A stretch of DNA of 7,256 nt. Source: an uncultured Slackia sp. GTDB taxonomy: Bacteria; Actinomycetota; Coriobacteriia; Coriobacteriales; Eggerthellaceae. Numbering within the stretch: position 1 is the stretch's first letter; every line of letters begins with the position of its first letter. Below the pieces are notes generated by a model. It worked only from the letters and a program-made list of their open reading frames with translations. It had not been told where the DNA came from and ran no database searches. Both the position numbers and the translations under genes were made by a program. The stretch is from assembly GCA_900553775.1 (NCBI GenBank), contig USEZ01000097.1, forward strand, positions 1-7,256, read 5' to 3'. This document shows, in pieces, positions 1-6,412 of the stretch.

Positions 1-174
1 GAAGACGAACTCGAGCAAGCGCGCACCAAGGCGATGCGCGAGATGGAAGAGCGCGCAAGCCGCATGGGCGCGCACGCCGTCGTAGGCGTCGATTTCGACT
101 ACGAGGTGCTCGGCGCGGGCGACATGCTGATGGTCACCGCCAGCGGCACGGCCGTCACCGTCGAAGCGCTTTAA
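1..174 (+). CDS. YbjQ/UPF0145-family protein, 3' end only
   Basis: This is the last 57 codons of a gene that enters from the left edge and stops at TAA 172-174. The reading frame gives an amphipathic helix rich in Glu and Arg (about residues 1-22 of the visible part), then GAHAVVGVDFDYEVLG and a final strand ending ASGTAVTVEAL. This is the pattern of the C-terminal half of the YbjQ/UPF0145 family: a helix, then GANAVVGVRFD, then a closing YGTAV strand. Members are small proteins of about 100 residues that form pentameric rings; they are often labelled heavy-metal-binding, but no biochemical role is firmly known. The start and first half lie outside the window, so full length and neighbours upstream cannot be judged. 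It faces trpS across a gap containing hairpins. The family call is fairly sure; the function is not. Confidence 0.8.
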   Translation, partial: EDELEQARTKAMREMEERASRMGAHAVVGVDFDYEVLGAGDMLMVTASGTAVTVEAL

Positions 175-230
175 CCCGCACGGTCGTTCACCCGACCACC
201 GCGGGCATCGCATGTGAAAACCGCCGTATC

Positions 231-258
231 CGAAGAGGCCGCATATGCGGCCTCTTCG
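231..258. repeat. Perfect 28-nt palindrome (hairpin, possible terminator)
   Basis: The arms cgaagaggccgc (231-242) and gcggcctcttcg (247-258) are exact inverted repeats around ATAT, so the whole 28 nt reads the same on both strands. It sits 56 nt after the YbjQ stop. As RNA it would form a 12-bp stem with a 4-nt loop from either strand. There is no following T run on either strand, so calling it an intrinsic terminator is uncertain. A dyad protein-binding site is an alternative. Confidence 0.5.
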
Positions 259-283
259 CTTGGCATCCGCCCTTGAACACCGA

Positions 284-322
284 AAAGGCCGGGGCCGCGG
301 AAATCTTTCGGTCCCGGCCTTT
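284..322. terminator. Likely bidirectional terminator between the YbjQ gene and trpS
   Basis: Arm aaaggccggggc (284-295) pairs with gtcccggccttt (311-322): 12 base pairs with one G-U, around a 15-nt loop. The A-tract on one side and T-tract on the other make it usable from both strands. Reading on the - strand it ends in four T and lies about 46 nt after the trpS stop; on the + strand it ends in three T. The position between two convergent genes supports a shared terminator. Confidence 0.6.
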
Positions 323-369
323 CGCAGCGGCCTTGAAGTGTTCGACGCCGATTGCGCGAAAAACGAGCG

Positions 370-1419
370 CTAATACACCATGCCCATGGCTTCCTGCACT
401 TCGGCAAGCGTCTCGTTCGCGATCGCGTTGGCGCGCTTGTTGCCCTCGTGCAACACGTCTTTGACGTAATCGAGGTCGTTTTCGTAACGCAGACGGCGTT
501 CGCGGATGGGAGCGAAATACTCGTTGACCGCCTCGGTCACGTATTTTTTCAAAGCACCCGAACCGCCCATGCCGATCTCTTCCGCGATTTCGACTTCGTT
601 TCGCCCGGTGCAGATGGCGGCCGTGGAGATAAGCCCCGAAACGCCGGGACGATTCTCGGGATCGAACGTGATCATGCGCTCGGAATCGGTCTGGCTCTTC
701 TTGATGCGCTTGGCGGTTTCTTCGGCCGTCATGGAGATGGCGATCGCGTTGCCGTAAGACTTGCTCATCTTGCGCCCGTCAAGGCCGGGAAGAAGAGGCG
801 TGTCGGAAAGCAGCGCATCCACCTCGGGAAACACCTGGCCGTAGCGATTGTTGAAACGACGGGCGATCGTGCGCGTCAGCTCGATATGGGGCAGCTGGTC
901 GCGGCCGACCGGAACCACGTTGCCCTTGCAGAACAGGATGTCGCAGGCCTGATGCACGGGATAGGTCAGAAGCAGGCCCGTAAGTTCATGGCCCGATGCC
1001 TCCATCTCGGCTTTCACCGTGGGATTGCGCTGCAGCTCGGCCTCGGTGACCAGGCTCAGAAACGGAAGCATCAGCTGGTTGCAGGCGGCAACCGCGGAAT
1101 GGGTGTAGATCATGGTTTTCTCGGGATCGATGCCGCACGCGAGATAGTCCATCACCATGTTGTACACGTTGTCCTGGATATGCTCGGTCGTGTCGCGGTC
1201 GGTGATCACCTGGTAGTCGGCGATGAGCACATTGGTGCGCGCACCCATGTCCTGCAGCTCGACGCGGCCCTTCAACGTGCCGAAATAGTGGCCGAGATGC
1301 AGCCTGCCCGTCGGGCGGTCGCCTGTGAGCATGGTGTATTTCTCGGGATGGGCGGTCAGATCGGCGCGAATCTCGTCGCTGCGCTTCCGGCTTGCCTCGA
1401 AGCTTTCTTCGTTTGCCAT
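370..1419 (-). CDS. trpS: Tryptophanyl-tRNA synthetase
   Basis: The product is a cytosolic class I aminoacyl-tRNA synthetase that activates tryptophan with ATP and charges tRNA-Trp. The 349-residue length is normal for the bacterial enzyme. The N-terminal Rossmann fold carries GDRPTGRLHLGH (residues 33-44), where HLGH is the HIGH signature. The strand-loop VGRDQ (171-175) is the usual GxDQ element next to the active site, and GRKMSKS (215-221) is the KMSKS loop. The C-terminal helical part (about 230-349) binds the anticodon. The start ATG (1417-1419) is supported by AGGAG on the - strand (1429-1433), 9 nt upstream. It is transcribed alone, divergent from the yigZ-type gene and convergent with the YbjQ gene, with a hairpin terminator beyond its stop. 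I see no T-box or Trp-rich leader peptide upstream. Identification is secure. Confidence 0.97.
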   Translation of the reverse strand: MANEESFEASRKRSDEIRADLTAHPEKYTMLTGDRPTGRLHLGHYFGTLKGRVELQDMGARTNVLIADYQVITDRDTTEHIQDNVYNMVMDYLACGIDPEKTMIYTHSAVAACNQLMLPFLSLVTEAELQRNPTVKAEMEASGHELTGLLLTYPVHQACDILFCKGNVVPVGRDQLPHIELTRTIARRFNNRYGQVFPEVDALLSDTPLLPGLDGRKMSKSYGNAIAISMTAEETAKRIKKSQTDSERMITFDPENRPGVSGLISTAAICTGRNEVEIAEEIGMGGSGALKKYVTEAVNEYFAPIRERRLRYENDLDYVKDVLHEGNKRANAIANETLAEVQEAMGMVY

Positions 1420-1649
1420 GGTTCGGCACTCCTATCGATTGAGAAGCCGCCGGCAACGCGGGAAGCGGCGGCGGCGCATCCACCGTATCGGGTGCCTATG
1501 GTATCACGACCCCCGCAGCCGACGGCGCGAATCTGCGGCCGGACCGCGCAAGGGCCTGCAGCCCGGCCGCCTGCGATGGCGAGCCCGTGTGCGGCCGCAG
1601 CGAAAACGCAGCCCGAGCCGCGGTGATCGATGGGGCGGGCACGCCATGC

Positions 1650-1663
1650 TATAGTAGGCGCCA
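1650..1663 (+). promoter_or_regulatory. -10 box just before the yigZ-type start (possible leaderless promoter)
   Basis: TATAGT at 1650-1655 is one mismatch from the TATAAT consensus. Its normal start point, about 7 nt downstream, falls at 1662-1663, the A of the ATG at 1663. There is no good ribosome-binding site between them, only AGG 4 nt from the ATG. The -35 region around 1627-1632 is poor. Together these suggest a leaderless transcript, which is common in actinobacteria. No start-site data are available here. Confidence 0.5.
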
Positions 1664-2298
1664 TGAATTCCTACACCACCATAGAAGGCCGCGCCTCCGC
1701 CGAAGTCGAAGAGAAGAAGAGCCGCTTCATCGCCAGCCTCGCCCATGTGGAAACCGAAGAGGAAGCCCTCGCCTTCCTCGACGAAATCCGCGCGGCGAAT
1801 CGCATGGCGCGCCACAACGTCTACGCCTACATCCTGCGCGAAGGCGGAGCGGGCGCCGAAGGGCGCATGCGCTATTCCGACGACGGCGAGCCGCAGAAGA
1901 CGGCCGGCCTGCCCACTCTCGAAGCCATCCGCCATGCGGGACTCACCGACGTCATCGTGGTGGTCACGCGCTATTTCGGCGGCGTGCTTCTCGGGACGGG
2001 CGGGCTCGTGCGCGCCTACACCCAAGCGACGCAGGCAGGCATCGAGACGGCGCATGCCGTCGTGGTGTCGCGCTGCGTCGACATCGAAGTGCGCCTCGAT
2101 TACGCCTTCTATGACCGAATGACGCGCCTTGCCGCCGATTGCGGCGCGAAGGTGCTCGATGTGCGCTATGCCGAAGGCGTGACCATGACGCTGCGCATGC
2201 TCGACACAACCCAGCAGCCGCTGCTCGACGGCATGACGGAGCTTTTCCGCGGCAAGCAAGACATCGAGGTGTCGCAGCCTTTCGACGCCATGTTCTGA
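1663..2298 (+). CDS. yigZ: YigZ/IMPACT-family protein (UPF0029 + DUF1949)
   Basis: The 211-residue product has the two-domain layout of the YigZ/YvyE family. The N-terminal IMPACT/UPF0029 domain (about residues 15-125) carries KKSRFIA (18-24), ARHNVYAYIL (49-58), YSDDGEPQKTAGLP (71-84) and the hallmark YFGGVLLGTGGLVRAY (104-119). The C-terminal ferredoxin-like DUF1949 domain covers about 140-205. The eukaryotic relative IMPACT regulates Gcn2 by binding Gcn1; the bacterial proteins are thought to act in nucleic-acid or translation-linked processes, but their activity is not settled. I chose ATG 1663 because MNSYTTIEG matches where family members begin; the in-frame ATG at 1630 would place the -10 box inside the coding region. 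It stands alone, with trpS divergent upstream. A 7-bp hairpin (2299-2305 with 2311-2317) follows immediately after the stop. Confidence 0.93.
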   Translation: MNSYTTIEGRASAEVEEKKSRFIASLAHVETEEEALAFLDEIRAANRMARHNVYAYILREGGAGAEGRMRYSDDGEPQKTAGLPTLEAIRHAGLTDVIVVVTRYFGGVLLGTGGLVRAYTQATQAGIETAHAVVVSRCVDIEVRLDYAFYDRMTRLAADCGAKVLDVRYAEGVTMTLRMLDTTQQPLLDGMTELFRGKQDIEVSQPFDAMF

Positions 2299-2317
2299 TT
2301 CGCGCCCGCCGCGCGAA
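2299..2317. other. Small hairpin after the yigZ-type stop codon
   Basis: TTCGCGC (2299-2305) and GCGCGAA (2311-2317) are perfect inverted repeats with a 5-nt loop, directly after TGA 2296-2298. No T run follows on either strand. A second weak hairpin (tccgc 2354-2358 with gcgga 2362-2366) lies nearer the ATPase stop. The gap separates two convergent operons, so a termination role is plausible, but the structure is not a standard intrinsic terminator. Confidence 0.3.
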
Positions 2318-2379
2318 ACATCCGGAATCGCCGTACGTCCCGCGCGAGAGCGTTCCGCCGTGCGGACGAGGCGGCCCGA

Positions 2380-3162
2380 TTATCGGGGAAACACCGCGTA
2401 GGCCCGTCTTCCGTTCGCATCGAACTCATGCACCGACACGCCGAAGGCGCTCTGGATCGCGCCCGCCGCGAACACGTCTTCGGTCGCGCCGGAGCAGACG
2501 ATCCTGCCGCGATCCATCACGACGAGACGGTCGCAGTAGCGAAGCGCGAGGTCGAGATCGTGGATGACCAGAACCGTCGTCTTGCCCTCTTCCTCGTTGA
2601 GCCTTCGCACCAGCCGCATCACGTCGTGGCATGCCCCGATATCGAGATACGTCGTGGGCTCGTCGAGCAGAATCGTGTCGGCGTCTTGCGCCAGAACCAT
2701 GGCGATGAATGCACGCTGACGCTGGCCGCCCGAAAGGCGCGCGAGTTCGCAATCGCGCAAATCCGCCATATCGGTCGCTTCGAGGGCGCGCTCGACCGCC
2801 TTCTCGTCTTCCCGAGACATGGCTCCGAACCCGCCCGTATGCGCGAACCTGCCGCACGATGCAAGCGCCGCAACCGTCATGGCGGGAGGACGAAGGCCCT
2901 GAGACAGAAGCGCCAGCTTGCGGGCACGCTCTTTGGCGCCATACGACGAAACGGGCCTGCCGTCGAGCAGGACATCGCCCGCCTGCGGAACCAGCATGCC
3001 CGATGCCAGCTTGAGCAGCGTCGATTTCCCACAGCCGTTCGGGCCGACGATTCCCGTGACCGCGCCCGAAACGAATCCGACCGAAAGCCCGTCGATGAAA
3101 GCGCAGCGGCGATCGTATGAAAACGCCAGGCCGCGCATCGCGATGACATGTTCCTCAGCCAA
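2380..3162 (-). CDS. Iron-chelate/heme/cobalamin-type ABC transporter ATPase (FecE/FhuC/BtuD class)
   Basis: This 260-residue protein is the cytoplasmic ATP-hydrolysing subunit that drives the neighbouring FecCD-type permease. All motifs are present and intact: Walker A GPNGCGKST (40-48), Q-loop LLSQ (Q88), signature LSGGQ (143-147), Walker B TILLDE (163-168), D-loop YLD (172-174) and switch His in VIHD (H201). The CGRFAHTGGF segment (103-112) corresponds to the YGRxPH stretch typical of FecE/FhuC ATPases. The start is TTG 3160-3162: AAGGA (3169-3173, - strand) lies 6 nt upstream, and the residues before Met9 belong to the first beta strand of the fold, so the internal ATG would truncate it. 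The start overlaps the permease stop by 8 nt, pointing to translational coupling. It is the last gene of the operon. Class is secure; the transported substrate is not shown by the sequence. Confidence 0.93.
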   Translation of the reverse strand: MAEEHVIAMRGLAFSYDRRCAFIDGLSVGFVSGAVTGIVGPNGCGKSTLLKLASGMLVPQAGDVLLDGRPVSSYGAKERARKLALLSQGLRPPAMTVAALASCGRFAHTGGFGAMSREDEKAVERALEATDMADLRDCELARLSGGQRQRAFIAMVLAQDADTILLDEPTTYLDIGACHDVMRLVRRLNEEEGKTTVLVIHDLDLALRYCDRLVVMDRGRIVCSGATEDVFAAGAIQSAFGVSVHEFDANGRRAYAVFPR

Positions 3163-4198
3163 TGTCGGTCCTTCTGTTCTTGAAAATGAGATAGATGAAA
3201 AACGGACCGCCCAGAAACGCCATCGGAATGCCGACGGGCACCTCGTACGGCGCGAAGACGATACGCGTCAGAAGATCGCATCCGACCACGAAAGCGGCGC
3301 CCGAAAGCGCCGAAAGAGGCAGAACCAGACGATTGTCCGCACCGACGAAAAAACGGACGATATGGGGCACCACGAGCCCCACGAATCCCAAAAGCCCGGC
3401 GAAGCTCACCGCCGCGCCCGCAAGCAACGCCGCCACCGCCAACAAGGCCAAACGGTTCGCCCTGACGTTCATGCCCAGACCATGGGCAGCCTCATCGCCA
3501 AGCGAGATGATGTCGAGACGCCTTGCGCCGATGAATCCGAGCGCAAGGCCCGCGGCCGCGAATGCCGAAGGCCACGCAAGATCGCCCAAAAGCACGCCCG
3601 AAAGCCCGCCCGATAAAAACATCGACGACCCGACGTAGGCATCGGGATCGAGAATCAGAACCGTATTCATGCCTGCGGCGAACACGGCGGTGATAGCGAT
3701 GCCCGCAAGCACCACGGCAAGACGCGACGCTCCCGCATGCGTCGATATGGCGAAGACGATGAGCGCCGAACACAAAGCCCCGGCGAATGCCGCCGCGGGC
3801 GCGAGCCAGGTCGCCTGAGGAAGCAGCGACGCCGCCAGCAAAACGAACAGGCCCGCCCCTGCATTCACGCCGATGATATTCGGGCTCGCCAACGGATTGT
3901 CGAGCACCGCCTGGATGATCGCCCCCGACACCGCAAGGCAGGCACCTGCCACCAATGCGGCGAGCACGCGCGGCAAACGAACGTTCACCAGGATGCTTTT
4001 CGCGCTCGCATCCACAGGAGCGCCGCTTACCCATGCGACGAATTCGCCGAAACTGACCGACGACGACCCCAGAAGAAACGCAAGCACGCTCAAGACGACA
4101 AGCAAGGCGAGCAGCAACGCCCCTGCAGCAGCCGTCGCCGGCGCGGCTTTCGCGGCGCGCCGGCGATTCCAGCCGTTTCGATGTGTTTTCCACGCCAT
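3155..4198 (-). CDS. FecCD-family ABC transporter permease
   Basis: The product is a 347-residue inner-membrane permease of the FecCD/BtuC family, which forms a homodimeric channel for ferric chelates, heme or cobalamin. After a basic cytoplasmic start it has about ten hydrophobic segments, the first at about residues 21-43. Family landmarks include RLPRVLAALVAG (74-85), SGAIIQAVLDNPLASPN (91-107) and GLLGFVGLVVPHIVR (268-282). The last includes the cytoplasmic coupling region that meets the ATPase. EVPVGIPMAFLGGPFF (319-334) is the typical final part. I chose ATG 4196-4198 over an upstream in-frame start at 4258, because the upstream 20 residues are hydrophilic and overlap the end of the binding-protein gene. 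This ATG overlaps the binding-protein TAA as TAATG, with GGAAGGA about 12 nt upstream. The gene is intact even though its partner upstream is frameshifted. Confidence 0.94.
   Translation of the reverse strand: MAWKTHRNGWNRRRAAKAAPATAAAGALLLALLVVLSVLAFLLGSSSVSFGEFVAWVSGAPVDASAKSILVNVRLPRVLAALVAGACLAVSGAIIQAVLDNPLASPNIIGVNAGAGLFVLLAASLLPQATWLAPAAAFAGALCSALIVFAISTHAGASRLAVVLAGIAITAVFAAGMNTVLILDPDAYVGSSMFLSGGLSGVLLGDLAWPSAFAAAGLALGFIGARRLDIISLGDEAAHGLGMNVRANRLALLAVAALLAGAAVSFAGLLGFVGLVVPHIVRFFVGADNRLVLPLSALSGAAFVVGCDLLTRIVFAPYEVPVGIPMAFLGGPFFIYLIFKNRRTDIG
3160..3175 (-). promoter_or_regulatory. Ribosome-binding site supporting a TTG start for the ATPase
   Basis: AGAAGGA (3169-3175, - strand) is 6 nt from TTG 3160-3162 and lies inside the last codons of the permease. 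No ATG or GTG at suitable spacing competes, and the next in-frame ATG (codon 9) would remove part of the first beta strand of the ATPase. Confidence 0.65.
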
Positions 4199-4377
4199 TA
4201 CGAAACGGCATCCTTCCCGTAGAGGTATTCGGCGAGCACGCGATAGCTCTCGTCCCATTTCTCATTCGGCTTATACATGAACATCTTGGGATCGAGCACG
4301 ATATAACGGCCGTTCTCAACCGCCGAAAGCGTCGACCATGCGGGGCTTTGCGAGGTGGCGGCTTCGAGGTTTCTCAT
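4198..4377 (-). CDS. Separate 59-residue frame holding the C-terminal end of the binding protein
   Basis: From ATG 4375-4377 to TAA 4198-4200 there is an open frame of 59 residues containing the C-terminal lobe end of FecB/BtuF proteins (PAWSTLSAVENGRYIVLD, then YKPNEKW, then LAEYLYGK). It is not an independent gene family. The ATG overlaps the stop of the first fragment as ATGA, so ribosomes could re-initiate here, although there is no good ribosome-binding site. Its own stop overlaps the permease start as TAATG. It is best read as the detached 3' part of the same gene; whether it is made as a peptide is unknown. Confidence 0.6.
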   Translation of the reverse strand: MRNLEAATSQSPAWSTLSAVENGRYIVLDPKMFMYKPNEKWDESYRVLAEYLYGKDAVS

Positions 4378-5297
4378 CGCCGATTCTCGGTCAGGTTCTT
4401 CAGGGCCGCCGTATCGTCGTTGCCCATAGGCACGACGAAGATGAAATCGGGATCGAGCTCGATCACCGATTCCAAGCTGAAATCAGAAAGCAAGCTGCGA
4501 TTCTCGTCGGCCAGATTGCGCGCGCCCAGATCGGCAAGCATATCGCCCGTCATAGACGAGGACGCCTGCACACGCGTGCCGCGCGAAAACGTCGTCATAA
4601 GCAATGCGGTCGGCGCGTCTTTTCGTTCCGACGCCTTTTCAACGATGTCGGAAATAGACTGCTCGACGCGCTCGGCGTTTTCCCGATAGAGGTCGTCGCG
4701 TCCCGTGATCTCGCAGAACGTGCGCATCATGCGCACGTAATCGTCGAATACCGTCACCTCGAAATACGCGACGGGAACGCCCGAGGCGTCGAGGGCGTCT
4801 TTCAAGTCGACCTGACTCGTTTCCCCGCCCCCGCGGCCGTTTTTGGCGGACGTCATGATGACGAAGTCGGGGTCGAGCGCAAGAATCGACTCGAGGTCGA
4901 TGCTCGCGAAATCGCCCACGGTTCGCACGTCGGGAGACGAAAGCGCATAGGTCTCGGAAGACAGCGCGTCGTCGGACGCTCCGACAAGGGTGCCGCCCGC
5001 CAGCTCCCATGCATTCGCGAAGCTTCCCATGCACGCCACCACGCGCTGCGGATTCTCCACCGTGACCTCGTTGCCCATATCATCGGTGAACGTATAGGCC
5101 GCGGGCGCCTTCTGCGCCGACGCCTCGCTATCGGATGCAGGGGCCTGCGAAGCGGGCTGTTCGGGCTGGAAAGCGCCGCATCCCGCAAGGGCAAGGCCCG
5201 CGACAAGCGCCACCGACACCGCGAAGGCGGCCGCCGCGCGCACTCCGAGCGCACAGGGCCGTTTCATGCGCTCCGAAACCTCGTTTTTCCGTTTCAT
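4198..5297 (-). pseudogene. Substrate-binding lipoprotein of the FecBCD-type importer, split by a frameshift
   Basis: This is the extracytoplasmic binding protein of the downstream permease and ATPase (Peripla_BP_2/FecB-BtuF fold). ATG 5295-5297 has AAAGGAG 5 nt upstream. A lipoprotein signal peptide ends in LAGC (residues 37-40), with Cys40 the lipid anchor, followed by a Pro/Ala/Ser/Gln linker (about 41-66). The first lobe begins around 68; RVVACMGSFANAWELAGG (85-102) and LALDPDFVIM are typical. The first frame stops at TGA 4374-4376 after 307 residues, ending KNLTENRR. The missing end continues one frame back, with SPAWSTLSAVENGRYIVLD and FMYKPNEKWDESY, down to TAA 4198-4200. One extra base near 4380-4410 would restore a single 366-residue protein, a normal length. 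A real mutation, a sequencing error or frameshifting could explain it. Iron chelate, heme or cobalamin are possible ligands. Confidence 0.88.
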
Positions 5298-5309
5298 CTT
5301 CGCTCCTTT
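5295..5309 (-). promoter_or_regulatory. Strong ribosome-binding site of the binding-protein gene
   Basis: AAAGGAG at 5303-5309 (- strand) lies 5 nt before ATG 5295-5297. It places the lipoprotein signal peptide at the N-terminus and excludes an internal Met11 start. The 50-nt gap to ahbD shows no clear promoter, so co-transcription is likely. Confidence 0.75.
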
Positions 5310-5347
5310 CTTTTCGCGCGCACCGGGCACGCCATCGATACGCGGCA

Positions 5348-6343
5348 TTACGAATCGAGTTTCAACCCATGAGCGCAGTAGTCGTCCTGCGCCAGGATGT
5401 CGCCATCGTGGTAATAAGCGGCGCGGGCACGGCATCCCCCGCATCCGTCGCGGTAATCGCAGGTGCCGCACGCCCCCGAATACGCCTGGGTGCGCAATTT
5501 CTCGAACACGGGACTCGACTTCCAAATCTCGTCGAAGGGCCGCTTGCGCACATCGCCCGCATCCTCGGTCATATAGGCGCACGGGCGCACGATGCCTTCG
5601 GAGCCGACCACGCAATACGTCAAACCCGCCAAGCACCCCCGCTCGAAACGCGTTTCCACGCCGAGCTGACGGGCCACACGCGTGAACTGCGGCGCGCAGG
5701 TGGGCTTGACGTCGATGGAAAGCTCGCGCGATTTCCTCATCAAAGCGCGCAAAAGCTCCTCGTTCTCTTTTACCTGCAGAGCGGTTTCCTGGATGAACTC
5801 GCCTCTTCCTACGGGAATCAGGAAGAAGACGTAGTGCGCAATCGCGCCGATGTCTTGGGCGAAATCGGAAATAGCGCATATCTCGTCACGATTCCAATCG
5901 ACCACCGTCGTATGCAGCTGGAATGCAAGGCCCGCCCGCTTGCATGCTTCGATGCCCCGAAGCGTGAGTTCATGCGCGTTTTCAAGCCCGCGAAACCTGT
6001 CGTGCTTGCCCGGATCGAGGCTGTCGACCGAAATGCCCATCGCACGCGCGCCGCTTTTCTTCAAACGCACCGCCGTCTCGTCGTCGATCAGCGTTCCATT
6101 CGTGCCGAACACGGGATGCAGGCCCCGCGATGCCGCATATGCCACCAAGTCGTAGATGTCGGGACGCATCAAAGGCTCGCCGCCCGAAAAAATCATGACC
6201 CTGAAGCCGGCTCGTGCGATGCCGTCGATCATCGCACGAGCCTCTTCGGTGCTCAGCTCCCTATCGGTCGCATCGTCGGCATCCTGATAGCAATGGGCGC
6301 ATTTCAGGTTGCATTTATTGGTGGTCATCCATGAGACGATCAC
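5348..6343 (-). CDS. ahbD: AhbD/NirJ2-like radical SAM-SPASM heme synthase
   Basis: The 331-residue protein is a radical SAM enzyme with a C-terminal auxiliary iron-sulfur domain. The cofactor motif CNLKCAHC (C11, C15, C18) sits at the very N-terminus, with GGEP (54-57) for SAM binding. Further cysteines, C216, C237, C244, C255, C292, C295, C301, C304 and C323, form a SPASM-like cluster region. The start MIVSWMTTNKCNLKC, the IFSGGEPLMRPDI stretch, KPTCAPQF (213-220) and RGCLAGLTYC match the AhbD/NirJ2 group as I know it. AhbD converts Fe-coproporphyrin III to heme b by removing two propionate carboxyls, the last step of the siroheme-dependent pathway. GTG 6341-6343 is the start: AGGAG (6349-6353) is 5 nt upstream, whereas the GTG at 6349 would overlap it. 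It follows hemA by 69 nt and precedes the transporter by 50 nt. NirJ1/NirJ2 or another heme-modifying role is the main alternative. Confidence 0.85.
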   Translation of the reverse strand: MIVSWMTTNKCNLKCAHCYQDADDATDRELSTEEARAMIDGIARAGFRVMIFSGGEPLMRPDIYDLVAYAASRGLHPVFGTNGTLIDDETAVRLKKSGARAMGISVDSLDPGKHDRFRGLENAHELTLRGIEACKRAGLAFQLHTTVVDWNRDEICAISDFAQDIGAIAHYVFFLIPVGRGEFIQETALQVKENEELLRALMRKSRELSIDVKPTCAPQFTRVARQLGVETRFERGCLAGLTYCVVGSEGIVRPCAYMTEDAGDVRKRPFDEIWKSSPVFEKLRTQAYSGACGTCDYRDGCGGCRARAAYYHDGDILAQDDYCAHGLKLDS

Positions 6344-6357
6344 GCGCACTCCTTTCC
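6341..6357 (-). promoter_or_regulatory. Ribosome-binding site that fixes the ahbD start
   Basis: On the - strand GGAAAGGAG (6349-6357) is followed after 5 nt (6344-6348) by GTG 6341-6343. A GTG at 6347-6349 is in frame but shares a base with the AGGAG, so it cannot be the start. The chosen start gives MIVSW, the usual N-terminus of this radical SAM group. Confidence 0.75.
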
Positions 6358-6412
6358 GATGGCGAAACCCTTTGGAATCCCGCCGCCTTGCGTTATCGAA
6401 CGAATTCCTGCC
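6344..6412 (-). other. hemA-ahbD intergenic gap, no promoter seen
   Basis: The 69-nt gap holds the ahbD ribosome-binding site at its 3' end and a loose GGAAT/ATTCC inverted pair. I see no convincing -10/-35 pair and no terminator, which fits read-through from hemA into ahbD. Confidence 0.4.

Noticed and set aside
1498..1503. TACCAT on the - strand as a -10 box for trpS
   Set aside because: The match is poor and no -35 element lies at the right distance; the trpS promoter is probably in 1440-1600 but I cannot place it.
1533..1600. Inverted repeat ctgcggccg (1533-1541) / cggccgcag (1592-1600) in the trpS-yigZ intergenic region
   Set aside because: The arms are short, GC-only and 50 nt apart; in DNA of this composition such pairs occur by chance.
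352..1626. 424-residue open frame on the + strand opposite trpS
   Set aside because: It lies entirely antisense to a secure trpS gene, is rich in His, Gly, Arg and Ala as expected for the complement of GC-rich coding DNA, and shows no family motif.
1420..1662. T-box riboswitch or Trp attenuator upstream of trpS
   Set aside because: No T-box sequence, specifier-loop layout, terminator/antiterminator pair or Trp-rich leader peptide is visible.
2299..2379. Standard intrinsic terminator between the yigZ-type gene and the ATPase
   Set aside because: Several short GC hairpins exist but none is followed by a T run on either strand, so only a low-confidence hairpin is listed.
4338..5372. 344-residue open frame on the + strand opposite the binding-protein gene
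   Set aside because: Arg/His-rich shadow of the real gene, with no domain signature and no ribosome-binding context.
5298..5879. N-terminal extension of the binding-protein frame upstream of 5297
   Set aside because: The extension is an Arg-rich out-of-frame reading of ahbD; the ribosome-binding site and signal peptide place the start at 5297.
5135..6334. 399-residue + strand frame opposite ahbD
   Set aside because: The opposite strand encodes a motif-complete radical SAM enzyme; this frame has no recognisable features.
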